From an uncultured Clostridia bacterium (GTDB lineage Bacteria; Bacillota; Clostridia; Oscillospirales; CAG-272): a stretch of 11,498 nucleotides of DNA. The notes below the pieces were generated by a model. That model saw only the letters and a list, made by a program, of their open reading frames with translations. It was not told where the DNA came from and searched no databases. The DNA is taken from contig CAMETB010000038.1 in NCBI GenBank assembly GCA_945936265.1, positions 1 to 11,498 of the forward strand, in the 5' to 3' direction. The translations under genes were made by a program, and so were the position numbers. Shown here one piece after another: positions 4,803 to 11,498 of the stretch; the stretch's first letter is position 1; the number at the start of each line of letters is the position of its first letter.

Positions 4803-7034
4803 ATGGACGAGAATATAAGAAAAGAAATATCTGAATATGTAAATTCGCCCGATTATGTGGCGATAACACCCAAAAAACTTGCGGCGATACTCGGATATAA
4901 AGACGGCGAGGGAGAATTTTTCGACACTCTTGCCGATATGTCCGAAAAATACGAAATCTGCATAACGGGCGGCGGCAAGGTGGCGCTGCCCTCATCGCTC
5001 GGAATTTTAACCGGCACATTTTCTTCTTCGGCAAGAGGGGAATACGGTTTTGTTACCTCGGACGGAAAAGAATATTTTGTCCCGCCGAGATTTACTGCGG
5101 GTGCCAAAAACGGCGACACCGTGGCGATAAAAAAGATAGACATCCGCTCGAAATATGCCGGCAAAGGCAACGAGGCGGAGGTTGTCGGAATAATAAAACA
5201 CGCAAACGAAACGGTCATAGGCACTTTTAAGATTTTGCCCCGTGGCGGCAGGTATATAAGCGGTGCCGTCACCCCCGACGACGCAAGGCTCCGCTTTACC
5301 GTATATATAAACCGAAAATATTTCGGCGGCGCAAAGGACGGCGACAAGGTGGTATGCCTCGTTACCTCTTTCCCCGAGTATGAGGACGAGGAAGCCTCGG
5401 GCAAGATAACCGAGGTTCTCGGCAAAGCCGACTCACAGGAGGCAAACTATAAGGCTATCCTTATAAAAAACGGCATAACGACGGAGTTTTCCGACAAGGC
5501 GCTTTCAGAAGCCGAGGAAGCCTCGAAGGAGAAGATAAAAATAGCGGGGCGCGTCGATTTGAGAAAAGAAAACATATTTACAATAGACGGCGCGGACGCA
5601 AAGGATCTCGATGACGCAATCTCGTTAAAAAAGACGAAAAACGGATACGTCCTCGGCGTTCATATAGCCGACGTCTCACACTATGTGAAGGAAAACACCG
5701 TACTTGATTCCGAGGCAATGGCAAGAGGAACAAGCGTCAATTTTACCGACAAGGTGGTGCCGATGCTCCCCGTCGCACTCTCAAACGGAATATGTTCTCT
5801 TAATGCGGGGGTTAACAGATACGCTCTCTCCGCAATTATGACGCTTGACAGGTACGGCAACATTGAAAAAACAGAGATAAAGCGTTCGGTTATATGCTCA
5901 AAGGTGAGGGGCGTTTACTCCGAACTCAACGATATAATCGAAAAAGGAGAAAAGAGCGAATTTTACAAGAAATACGAACACGTCTATGACGATTTTTCAA
6001 AAATGCTCGAACTCTATAATATACTGAAAACCAAGTCAAGACGCAAGGGCGCAATAGAACTCGAGGGAGAGGAATCAAAGATAATACTTGACGAGGCGGG
6101 ACACCCGATAGACATAGTAAAGCGCGAAAGAGGCGAGAGCGAAAAACTGATAGAACAGTTTATGCTCTGCGCAAACGAGGCGGTAGCAACTTATCTCAAC
6201 ACTTTGAAGCTGCCGTGTGTTTACCGCGTCCACGAAGAGCCCGACCCCGAAAAGATAAATTCGTTCGCTGTTTTTGCGTCAAATCTCGGTGTGGATACGT
6301 CACCTCTTCATACAAAAGGCCCGGTAACGCCTGCCGCACTCTCGGCAGTGCTTGAAAGCGCAAGAAGAGAGGACTGCTTTGATATAGTATCCTCCGTACT
6401 TCTTCGTTCTCTTATGAAAGCGAGATACTCCTCGGTGCAAAAATCGCATTTCGGGCTTGCTACCGAACTTTACTGTCACTTTACGTCCCCGATAAGAAGG
6501 TATCCCGACTTAACCGTCCACAGAATAATAAACGCTCTTATTGACGGCAAAGATCTGTCGCAATATGCTGAATTTGCGAGTGACAGCGCAAGGGAATCAA
6601 GCGAGAACGAGCTCAAAGCGATAAACGCCGAGAGGGAAATCGAGGACCTCTACAAATGTGTGTACCTCGGCGACCGCATAGGCGAGGAGTATGACGCGGT
6701 AATATGCTCGGTTACCTCGTTCGGGTTTTTCGCGCGGACGAAAAATCTTTGCGAGGGGCTTGTAAAAATCGAGTCCTTAAACGGCAATTTCTCCTTTGAT
6801 GAGAGAAACTACTCTTTGACGGCGGGTAAAAAATCGTATCGCCTCGGCGACGGGGTAAGGGTAAAGGTGGAAAGCGTCGATATAATATCGGGCAGAGCCG
6901 TGTTCACGCTTTGCGGCGAGGGGGCATCTTCCGTTCCTTATCGTAAATATGAAAAAAGAGATACGAAAAAGCGAGGGAGCAAAGCAAGGCGTTCGGCAAG
7001 AAAAAATTCCGCGCGCAAAAGGCGCAGAAGATAA
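4803..7034 (+). CDS. rnr: Ribonuclease R, 3'-5' exoribonuclease
   Basis: RNase R degrades structured RNA processively from the 3' end and takes part in mRNA, rRNA and trans-translation quality control. The 743-residue product has the full domain order: N-terminal helical region (about 1-65), cold-shock-like OB folds (about 66-205), RNB catalytic domain (about 250-575), S1 domain (about 627-705) and a very basic Lys/Arg tail (714-743). In the catalytic motif IDGADAKDLDDAISL (261-275), Asp262, Asp268, Asp270 and Asp271 are the expected magnesium ligands. HFTSPIRRYPDLTVHR (559-574) is the second signature. The start at 4803 is chosen for AGAGG at 4792-4796; an in-frame ATG at 4770 has no ribosome binding site. 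The family often sits between secG and smpB; here a transposase intervenes upstream and smpB does not follow. No clear promoter is seen, so it may depend on transcription through the transposase. Confidence 0.96.
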   Translation: MDENIRKEISEYVNSPDYVAITPKKLAAILGYKDGEGEFFDTLADMSEKYEICITGGGKVALPSSLGILTGTFSSSARGEYGFVTSDGKEYFVPPRFTAGAKNGDTVAIKKIDIRSKYAGKGNEAEVVGIIKHANETVIGTFKILPRGGRYISGAVTPDDARLRFTVYINRKYFGGAKDGDKVVCLVTSFPEYEDEEASGKITEVLGKADSQEANYKAILIKNGITTEFSDKALSEAEEASKEKIKIAGRVDLRKENIFTIDGADAKDLDDAISLKKTKNGYVLGVHIADVSHYVKENTVLDSEAMARGTSVNFTDKVVPMLPVALSNGICSLNAGVNRYALSAIMTLDRYGNIEKTEIKRSVICSKVRGVYSELNDIIEKGEKSEFYKKYEHVYDDFSKMLELYNILKTKSRRKGAIELEGEESKIILDEAGHPIDIVKRERGESEKLIEQFMLCANEAVATYLNTLKLPCVYRVHEEPDPEKINSFAVFASNLGVDTSPLHTKGPVTPAALSAVLESARREDCFDIVSSVLLRSLMKARYSSVQKSHFGLATELYCHFTSPIRRYPDLTVHRIINALIDGKDLSQYAEFASDSARESSENELKAINAEREIEDLYKCVYLGDRIGEEYDAVICSVTSFGFFARTKNLCEGLVKIESLNGNFSFDERNYSLTAGKKSYRLGDGVRVKVESVDIISGRAVFTLCGEGASSVPYRKYEKRDTKKRGSKARRSARKNSARKRRRR

Positions 7035-7168
7035 GCGACAAAACGCCGAAAAATTTTGTGTATTTTTACTAACGGCAAGAAATAAAGCCGCAACTTTTCT
7101 TTCATTATAAATAAATATAAAATTTTATCGAAAAAAGTGAAAAAAATTCTCCACTTTTCAAAAATATA

Positions 7169-7177
7169 TGTTATAAT
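7169..7177 (+). promoter_or_regulatory. Extended -10 promoter of ppdK
   Basis: TG at 7169-7170, one base, then TATAAT at 7172-7177 is a perfect extended -10. The -35 region (about 7149-7154) is poor, as is common for extended -10 promoters. Transcription would start near 7184, giving a leader of about 55 bases that contains two palindromes. Confidence 0.65.
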
Positions 7178-7184
7178 TATAGTG

Positions 7185-7199
7185 TGCGCCGTCGGCGCA
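7185..7199 (+). promoter_or_regulatory. GC-rich palindrome at the ppdK transcription start
   Basis: TGCGCC (7185-7190) and GGCGCA (7194-7199) are perfectly complementary around GTC. They sit at the predicted first bases of the mRNA, where a 5'-terminal stem commonly protects a transcript from decay. A protein-binding site is the alternative. Confidence 0.5.
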
Positions 7200-7204
7200 A
7201 ACAG

Positions 7205-7223
7205 AAAATATTGTCAATATTTT
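7205..7223 (+). promoter_or_regulatory. 19-base perfect palindrome in the ppdK leader (candidate operator)
   Basis: AAAATATTGTCAATATTTT is perfectly symmetric about a single central T, with 9-bp arms. It lies between the predicted start of transcription and the GGAGG at 7227-7231. A one-base loop cannot form in RNA without opening the stem, so a dimeric DNA-binding repressor site fits better than an RNA hairpin. I do not recognise the regulator. Confidence 0.5.
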
Positions 7224-7238
7224 AATGGAGGTACTTAA

Positions 7239-9881
7239 ATGAGTACAAAGAAGTATGTTTACCTTTTTACCGAAGGTAACGCAAAAATGAGAGAACTTCT
7301 CGGCGGAAAAGGTGCAAACCTTGCAGAGATGACAAACATCGGTCTTCCCGTTCCGCAGGGCTTTACAATCACTACCGAAGCCTGCACGCAGTATTATGAG
7401 GACGGAAGACAGATAAATGCCGAGATCCAGGCTCAGATCATGGAATACATTGAAAAGATGGAGAAGATAACCGGCAAAAAGTTCGGCGATAAGGAAAATC
7501 CTCTCCTCGTATCCGTTCGTTCAGGCGCGAGAGCGTCCATGCCCGGTATGATGGATACCATTCTTAACCTCGGTCTTAACGAGGACGTTGTAAACGTAAT
7601 AGCAAAGAAGTCCGGCAATCCCCGTTGGGCTTGGGACTGTTACAGAAGATTTATCCAGATGTACTCCGACGTCGTTATGGAGGTCGGCAAGAAGTACTTC
7701 GAGGAGCTCATCGACAAGATGAAGGAAGAAAAGGGCGTTACTCAGGATGTTGAGCTTACCGCCGAGGATCTTGCAGAGCTTGCTTCTCAGTTCAAGGCAG
7801 AATACAAGGCAAAGATAGGTCAGGACTTCCCGACCGATCCCAAAGAGCAACTCATGGGCGCTATCAAAGCCGTGTTCCGTTCGTGGGACAACCCCCGTGC
7901 AAACTATTACAGAATGCAGAATGAAATTCCTTACTCATGGGGTACCGCAGTAAACGTACAGATGATGGCGTTCGGTAACATGGGTGAAACCTCCGGAACG
8001 GGCGTTGCATTTACAAGAGACCCCGCAACCGGTGAAAAGAAGCTCATGGGTGAGTTCCTTATGAACGCACAGGGCGAGGACGTTGTTGCAGGCGTTCGTA
8101 CTCCTATGCCGATAGCAAAGCTCGAGGAGGTTATGCCTGAGGTTTACGAGCAGTTCAAGGGCATATGCAATACTCTTGAGAATCATTACAGAGATATGCA
8201 GGATATGGAGTTCACCATCGAGGACAAGAAGCTCTATATGCTCCAGACGAGAAACGGTAAGAGAACCGCAAAGGCTGCTCTTAAAATAGCCGTTGACCTT
8301 GTAAACGAGGGTATGATAACCAAGGAGCAGGCTCTTCTTATGATCGACCCTAAGCAGCTTGACGCACTCCTTCACCCGCAGTTCGATACTAAGGCTCTCA
8401 AAGCCGCAACTCCCATAGCACACGCACTCCCCGCATCTCCCGGAGCCGCTTGCGGTAAGATCGTATTCACCGCAGAGGACGCCGTTGAGCAGGGCAAGAA
8501 GGGCGAGAAGGTCGTTCTCGTTCGTCTTGAAACCTCTCCCGAGGACATCGAGGGTATGCACTATGCACAGGGTATTCTCACCGTAAGAGGAGGAATGACC
8601 TCTCACGCAGCCGTTGTCGCAAGAGGTATGGGTACCTGCTGCGTTTCCGGATGCGGAGAAATAAAGATGGACGAAGCCAACAAGAAGTTCACTCTTGCAG
8701 GCAAAGTATATAAAGAGGGAGATTTCATTTCCATAGACGGTTCTACCGGTAATATCTACGGAGAGGCTATCCCGACCGTTCCCGCAACCATAGGCGGCGA
8801 GTTCGGTACGATCATGGCTTGGGCTGACGAATACAGACAGCTCCAGGTAAGAACCAATGCGGACACACCTAAGGACGCAACTCAGGCAAGAGCATTCGGC
8901 GCAGAGGGTATCGGTCTTTGCCGTACCGAGCACATGTTCTTCGAGCCGGACAGAATTTCCGCTATCCGTGAGATGATCTGCTCCGACACCGTTGAGGAGA
9001 GAGAAGCCGCACTTGAAAAGCTTCTTCCGATGCAGCAGGGCGACTTTGAAAAACTCTATGAGGCTCTTGAGGGCAACCCCGTAACCATTCGTTTCCTTGA
9101 CCCGCCTCTTCACGAGTTCGTTCCGACCGAGGAGAAGGATATCGAGCTTCTCGCTCAGACTCAGGGCAAGAGCGTTGAGGACATAAAGAACATCATAGCG
9201 TCCCTCCATGAGTTCAACCCGATGATGGGTCACCGCGGATGCCGTCTTACCGTAACGTATCCTGAAATTGCAAAGATGCAGACCAGAGCCGTTATCCGTG
9301 CCGCTATCAACGTAAAGAAGAAGCACCCGGATTGGAAGATAGTTCCCGAAATAATGATTCCGCTTGTAGGCGAGCTTAAAGAGTTTAACTTCGTTAAGAA
9401 GATCGTCGTTGCAGTAGCAGACGAGGAGATAAAGAACGCAGGCGTAAGCCTCGAGTATGAAGTAGGTACGATGATAGAGATTCCTCGTGCCGCACTCACC
9501 GCCGACGAGATAGCAAAAGAGGCAGAGTTCTTCTGCTTCGGAACCAACGACCTTACCCAGATGACCTTCGGCTTCAGCCGTGACGACGCAGGTAAGTTCC
9601 TTGGCGCATACTACGAGAGCAAGATTTACGAGAACGATCCGTTTGCAAGAATAGACCAGAACGGCGTCGGCAAGCTTATGAAGATGGCAGTTGACCTCGG
9701 CAGAGAAGTTCGCCCGAATATGCACATAGGCATCTGCGGCGAGCATGGCGGAGATCCTACATCCGTTGAGTTCTGCCATAAGATAGGCCTCTCCTATGTA
9801 TCCTGCTCACCGTTCAGAGTACCGATAGCAAGACTCGCAGCCGCTCAGGCGAATATCCGTAATCCGAGGGCGACCAAATAA
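7239..9881 (+). CDS. ppdK: Pyruvate, phosphate dikinase
   Basis: PPDK interconverts ATP, phosphate and pyruvate with AMP, pyrophosphate and PEP. In anaerobic clostridia it links glycolysis and gluconeogenesis and can make ATP from pyrophosphate. The 880-residue length fits the bacterial family. An N-terminal nucleotide-binding ATP-grasp region (about 1-345; GGKGANLAEM near 22-31, SVRSGARASMPGMMDT near 89-104) is followed by the swivelling phosphohistidine domain, with GGMTSHAAVVARGMG and catalytic His456. The C-terminal PEP/pyruvate-binding barrel contains LCRTEHMFF (about 560-568) and GICGEHGGDP with catalytic Cys833. GGAGG at 7227-7231 is optimally spaced from the ATG. Codon use is more C-ending (ATC, CGT) than in rnr, consistent with high expression. 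It is transcribed alone, between its own promoter and terminator. Confidence 0.98.
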   Translation: MSTKKYVYLFTEGNAKMRELLGGKGANLAEMTNIGLPVPQGFTITTEACTQYYEDGRQINAEIQAQIMEYIEKMEKITGKKFGDKENPLLVSVRSGARASMPGMMDTILNLGLNEDVVNVIAKKSGNPRWAWDCYRRFIQMYSDVVMEVGKKYFEELIDKMKEEKGVTQDVELTAEDLAELASQFKAEYKAKIGQDFPTDPKEQLMGAIKAVFRSWDNPRANYYRMQNEIPYSWGTAVNVQMMAFGNMGETSGTGVAFTRDPATGEKKLMGEFLMNAQGEDVVAGVRTPMPIAKLEEVMPEVYEQFKGICNTLENHYRDMQDMEFTIEDKKLYMLQTRNGKRTAKAALKIAVDLVNEGMITKEQALLMIDPKQLDALLHPQFDTKALKAATPIAHALPASPGAACGKIVFTAEDAVEQGKKGEKVVLVRLETSPEDIEGMHYAQGILTVRGGMTSHAAVVARGMGTCCVSGCGEIKMDEANKKFTLAGKVYKEGDFISIDGSTGNIYGEAIPTVPATIGGEFGTIMAWADEYRQLQVRTNADTPKDATQARAFGAEGIGLCRTEHMFFEPDRISAIREMICSDTVEEREAALEKLLPMQQGDFEKLYEALEGNPVTIRFLDPPLHEFVPTEEKDIELLAQTQGKSVEDIKNIIASLHEFNPMMGHRGCRLTVTYPEIAKMQTRAVIRAAINVKKKHPDWKIVPEIMIPLVGELKEFNFVKKIVVAVADEEIKNAGVSLEYEVGTMIEIPRAALTADEIAKEAEFFCFGTNDLTQMTFGFSRDDAGKFLGAYYESKIYENDPFARIDQNGVGKLMKMAVDLGREVRPNMHIGICGEHGGDPTSVEFCHKIGLSYVSCSPFRVPIARLAAAQANIRNPRATK

Positions 9882-9925
9882 GGTCAAAAACGGCTTAAAA
9901 ACTCATATTTTATACTAAAACAAGC

Positions 9926-9965
9926 AAAAAGCAGTCATTCTTGAGAAAGAGCGACTGCTTTTTTT
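9926..9965 (+). terminator. Rho-independent terminator of ppdK
   Basis: AAAAAGCAGTC (9926-9936) pairs perfectly with GACTGCTTTTT (9953-9963) around a 16-base loop, with T residues continuing to 9965. It lies 44 bases after the stop codon. The A run on the left could give some activity in the reverse direction. Confidence 0.9.
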
Positions 9966-10028
9966 CTTCTCCAAGTTTCGCAAAAACCGAAAAATAGGCC
10001 TCAAAATCGGGGGTGGCCAATAAAAATG

Positions 10029-10083
10029 AACACTTTCCCGTATCTACGGATATGGGTAAAAGAGGGCGATAAAATGGAGTGTT
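10029..10083 (+). promoter_or_regulatory. Leader hairpins that may mask the ribosome binding site of the IstA-like ORF
   Basis: CCCGTATC (10037-10044) pairs with GATATGGG (10049-10056) around TACG, with one G-U pair. Outside it, AACACT (10029-10034) is complementary to AGTGTT (10078-10083), which overlaps the TGGAG ribosome binding site at 10075-10079. If transcribed from outside, the second pairing would reduce translation, a known strategy of insertion sequences. Confidence 0.4.
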
Positions 10084-10086
10084 TTT

Positions 10087-10632
10087 ATGGTAAAATATAA
10101 GTTAATTATCGAATACTATCAAAAAGGTAACAACAATAGTCAAATTGCAACGCTTTGCGGTTGCTCACGAACTGTTGTGTGGGAAGTCTTAAATAGGTTT
10201 AATAAAATCGAAACTATATTTGCTGATATTCAAAGAATGAGCGAGGAAGAGCTTCGAATTTTACTATTTCCCGAACGTGTAAAAAAAGATAAAGGTTATC
10301 TAATCCCTGACTTTAAATGGGAAGAGTTTCAGATGCGTAAGCATCAGTCGTCTTTACGGCTTTGCTGGCGTAGATATTGCAAACGAGCGGCAAAGCAAAA
10401 CTTGAAAGCATACAGCTGGGCGAGTTTTGGGCTTTTCTATATTCAATACCGCAAACCTTGTTCGGACGAGGATGATCCGAATGATAAAGTAAGGAACAAA
10501 CTGAAACATTATAACCTATTGATGTCTTTCTGCGATCCCGGTAGTGAAAGCTACCGTAAACTACAAAAGGAAAAGGATGAGTGGTTAAAATCCTTACACC
10601 TTGATGAAAATAAAATATTAGATATTCTATAA
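10087..10632 (+). CDS. Truncated IS21-family IstA-like protein (helix-turn-helix part only)
   Basis: This 181-residue ORF starts with a short helix-turn-helix (YYQKGNNNSQIATLCGCSRTVVWEVLNRF, about 10-38). An IstA-like section follows: MSEEELRILLFPE (about 51-63), then SLRLCWRRYCKRA and YSWASFGLFYIQYRK (about 113-127), matching the layout of the N-terminal DNA-binding region of IS21 transposases. The typical continuation, with the DDE catalytic core and about 300 more residues, is missing. Instead there is a charged tail (DEDDPNDKVRNKLKHYN…HLDENKILDIL) that I do not recognise. TGGAG lies seven bases before the ATG. The gene is AT-rich and unlike the neighbouring housekeeping genes. It could be a decayed transposase or an independent small DNA-binding protein derived from one. 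Confidence 0.6.
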   Translation: MVKYKLIIEYYQKGNNNSQIATLCGCSRTVVWEVLNRFNKIETIFADIQRMSEEELRILLFPERVKKDKGYLIPDFKWEEFQMRKHQSSLRLCWRRYCKRAAKQNLKAYSWASFGLFYIQYRKPCSDEDDPNDKVRNKLKHYNLLMSFCDPGSESYRKLQKEKDEWLKSLHLDENKILDIL

Positions 10633-10650
10633 CGTAACGAAAAAGGGCGT

Positions 10651-10679
10651 GGCAAGTTCAAACCCTACACGGGGCGCCA
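10651..10679 (+). other. Possible tRNA 3'-end remnant
   Basis: The segment contains AAGTTCAAACCCTAC followed by ACGGGGCGCCA, which looks like the T loop (TTCAAAC), 3' T-stem strand, 3' acceptor strand, discriminator and CCA of a tRNA. The 5' T-stem bases pair poorly with CCTAC, and no matching 5' acceptor, D arm or anticodon arm is present upstream. It is therefore not a functional tRNA gene. Such 3' ends are typical of attachment sites left by integrated elements, and a terminator follows closely. Confidence 0.3.
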
Positions 10680-10707
10680 TCTTTGTTGTACGAAAAAGCT
10701 ACAAAAC

Positions 10708-10746
10708 AAAAAAAGCACAAGATTTAGTAGGTCTTGTGCTTTTTTT
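10708..10746 (+). terminator. Strong Rho-independent terminator
   Basis: AAAAGCACAAGA (10711-10722) pairs perfectly with TCTTGTGCTTTT (10732-10743) around a 9-base loop, and the stem can extend to 15 bp through flanking A and T runs (10708-10746). Because of the A run on the left it may work in both directions. It lies 75 bases after the IstA-like ORF and about 30 after the tRNA-like end. Confidence 0.9.
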
Positions 10747-11028
10747 GCTGCTATATTTAGTGTTTTGCGCCCCTCGCGGAATATTTGAATTCAGGAGTTG
10801 CATTTTGCCCTGTTTTTCAAAAAACAGGACTTTAACTGACGACTTCGTTTTAATCCCCGGTGTGGTCCGGAGAAAAGCGTTGCATACAGATTTCCGGGAG
10901 TCTCGGGTCCGCGGCATCTTGTATCCGGCTGTATCGTTCATCTTCCCGTAAATGCGGGAGAGGCGTCTCACCTTGTCTGCCGTTTACAAAACTGTCAATC
11001 GAATTGACAACTTTCCTTTTTGCAGGCG
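10747..11028. other. Unassigned stretch between terminator and regulator promoter
   Basis: I see no convincing gene here. A palindrome, CCTGTTTTT (10809-10817) with AAAAACAGG (10820-10828), is present but lacks a terminator T run. CCCG/CGGG can form a small hairpin near 10945-10960. A minus-strand frame open from about 11050 to 10850 reads NGRQGETPLPHLREDERYS and PRLPEICMQRFSPDHTGD before a stop. It looks more protein-like than chance but has no good start codon or ribosome binding site and overlaps the regulator promoter. It may be the tail of a decayed gene. The central part is visibly more GC-rich than its flanks. Confidence 0.35.
10993..11009. promoter_or_regulatory. Palindromic candidate operator upstream of the XRE regulator
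   Basis: TGTCAAT-CGA-ATTGACA is a perfect 7+3+7 inverted repeat, ending 19 bases upstream of the -35 box of the regulator promoter. Its position suits binding by a dimeric repressor, possibly the XRE protein itself. Both arms contain a TTGACA-like hexamer on one strand. Confidence 0.45.
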
Positions 11029-11057
11029 TTGACAAACATGTAAACTTGTGCTAAAAT
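11029..11057 (+). promoter_or_regulatory. Sigma-A promoter of the XRE regulator
   Basis: TTGACA (11029-11034), a 17-base spacer and TAAAAT (11052-11057) differ from consensus at one base. The predicted start near 11064 gives a short leader of about 23 bases with AAGGAGC (11072-11078). Confidence 0.85.
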
Positions 11058-11086
11058 ACAGGTATGCTAAAAAGGAGCATAAAGAA

Positions 11087-11443
11087 ATGATTACGGAATT
11101 CGGAAAACTATTGCGTATTATCCGCATCAACACGGGGGACAGTGCCCGCACGATGGCAGAAAAATTCGGCATGTCGCCGTCTTATCTTTCCACGATTGAA
11201 AACGGAAAGCGGAATATCCCGCCGGAAATGGAGGAGCTTGTCATCCGGGCGTACGATCTTTCGGAGCACGACAAGGAAAAACTGCGGAAAACCATCATCG
11301 ATACCACGGCACAGTTGAAGGTGGATCTTACCGAGATGGAAGAAAAGAAGAAAAAAGTTATATTCTCACTCACCAAAGGCAATATCGACGAGGAAACCTT
11401 GAATCAGTTATGCGAAATTATTGACAAAAGCCGTTTTCGGTGA
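11087..11443 (+). CDS. XRE-family helix-turn-helix transcriptional regulator
   Basis: This 118-residue protein has a Cro/C1-type helix-turn-helix at about 6-60. FGKLLRIIRINTGDSARTMAEKFGMS leads into the recognition helix PSYLSTIENGKRNIPPEM. A charged helical C-terminal part follows (LTEMEEKKKKVIFSL…ETLNQLCEIIDKSR), likely for dimerisation. Such small regulators commonly control the adjacent gene in prophages, integrative elements, toxin–antitoxin and defence modules. The start at 11087 is chosen for AAGGAGC nine bases upstream; an in-frame ATG at 11072 sits inside the ribosome binding site and the frame further upstream overlaps the promoter. The next gene begins 37 bases downstream and has its own promoter inside this gene's 3' end, a natural target for control by this protein. 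Neighbouring IS and tRNA-like remnants support an accessory origin. Confidence 0.88.
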   Translation: MITEFGKLLRIIRINTGDSARTMAEKFGMSPSYLSTIENGKRNIPPEMEELVIRAYDLSEHDKEKLRKTIIDTTAQLKVDLTEMEEKKKKVIFSLTKGNIDEETLNQLCEIIDKSRFR

Positions 11444-11449
11444 TATAAT
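11421..11449 (+). promoter_or_regulatory. Perfect consensus promoter across the XRE stop codon
   Basis: TTGACA (11421-11426), exactly 17 bases, then TATAAT (11444-11449). A TG at 11441-11442 makes the -10 extended, and that same TGA (11441-11443) is the stop codon of the regulator gene. Transcription would start near 11456 and drive the gene at 11481. Confidence 0.88.
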
Positions 11450-11480
11450 AGATATGTACAAACAGCAGGAGGTTTTTGAA

Positions 11481-11498
11481 ATGGCACTTCCCATCAAT
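11481..11498 (+). CDS. Start of an unidentified gene (partial, first 6 codons)
   Basis: ATG at 11481 follows AGGAGG (11467-11472) by eight bases and a consensus promoter by about 30, so this is a well-expressed start. Only MALPIN is visible before the window ends. From memory, this beginning occurs in AlbA_2/Schlafen-like ATP-binding proteins found beside small XRE regulators, but six residues cannot establish this. Confidence 0.6.

Larger units (their letters stand above)
10008..10632 (+). mobile_element. IS21-like element remnant (left end plus truncated istA-like ORF)
   Basis: The stretch beginning GGGGTGGCCAATAAAAATG (from about 10009) resembles the terminal sequences seen ahead of IstA in IS21-family elements. 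It precedes an ORF with an IstA-like N-terminus. I find no istB helper gene, no catalytic DDE region and no matching inverted right end within the window. It therefore appears to be a remnant or a degenerate non-autonomous copy. The exact left boundary is uncertain. Confidence 0.5.

Noticed and set aside
7035..7068. Terminator directly after rnr
   Set aside because: ACAAAA/TTTTGT can pair but the stem is short and AT-only, and the following T run is broken; too weak to call.
7935..9779. 614-codon open frame antisense to ppdK
   Set aside because: It is a long shadow produced by the biased codon use of ppdK; its composition (many Leu, Cys and Tyr) is not protein-like and there is no ribosome binding site.
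10644..10679. Intact tRNA gene
   Set aside because: Only a 3'-end-like segment is present; the T stem is mispaired and there is no D arm, anticodon arm or 5' acceptor strand.

Overview
The window looks like a chromosomal segment of an anaerobic, low-to-mid GC Bacillota (Clostridia-type) bacterium. The evidence is the secG–rnr neighbourhood, a clostridial-type pyruvate, phosphate dikinase, heavy use of ATA and AGA/AGG codons in several genes, strong GGAGG-type ribosome binding sites and near-consensus sigma-A promoters. No species can be named from the sequence alone.

Layout. (1) Positions 1-1648, minus strand: the N-terminal 549 codons of a large repetitive protein with one predicted membrane segment, tandem 207-residue units and Glu-Glu-Pro-Val linkers. 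It runs off the left edge and has its own consensus promoter. (2) 1649-1882: a divergent intergenic region with two opposed promoters and a nested set of inverted repeats. (3) 1883-3579: glyA (serine hydroxymethyltransferase), overlapping by one base a Fur-family metal-responsive regulator. (4) 3617-4153: secG with its own promoter and a strong intrinsic terminator. (5) 4212-4766: a REP-associated tyrosine transposase (RAYT, Y1/HUH family) lying between secG and rnr. Its coding sequence contains three exact 27-base copies of a palindromic GC-rich repeat, two direct and one inverted. (6) 4803-7034: rnr (RNase R). (7) 7169-9965: ppdK with an extended -10 promoter, a palindrome-rich leader and a terminator.

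(8) From about 10008 to the right edge the content becomes accessory. There is an IS21-like left end with a short IstA N-terminal-like ORF, a possible tRNA 3'-end remnant followed by a terminator, and a poorly explained stretch of about 280 bases. Then come an XRE-family regulator with its own promoter and candidate operator, and a perfect consensus promoter spanning the regulator's stop codon that drives a gene starting at 11481 and cut by the window edge.

The housekeeping genes cover one-carbon metabolism, metal or redox regulation, protein export, RNA turnover and PEP/pyruvate interconversion; apart from glyA–fur they appear to be separate transcription units. The most notable signal is the RAYT gene that carries candidate cognate REP-like substrates inside its own reading frame. 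Next are the modular repeat protein, the 19-base palindrome in the ppdK leader, and the regulator module at the right edge, which may be the edge of an integrated element.
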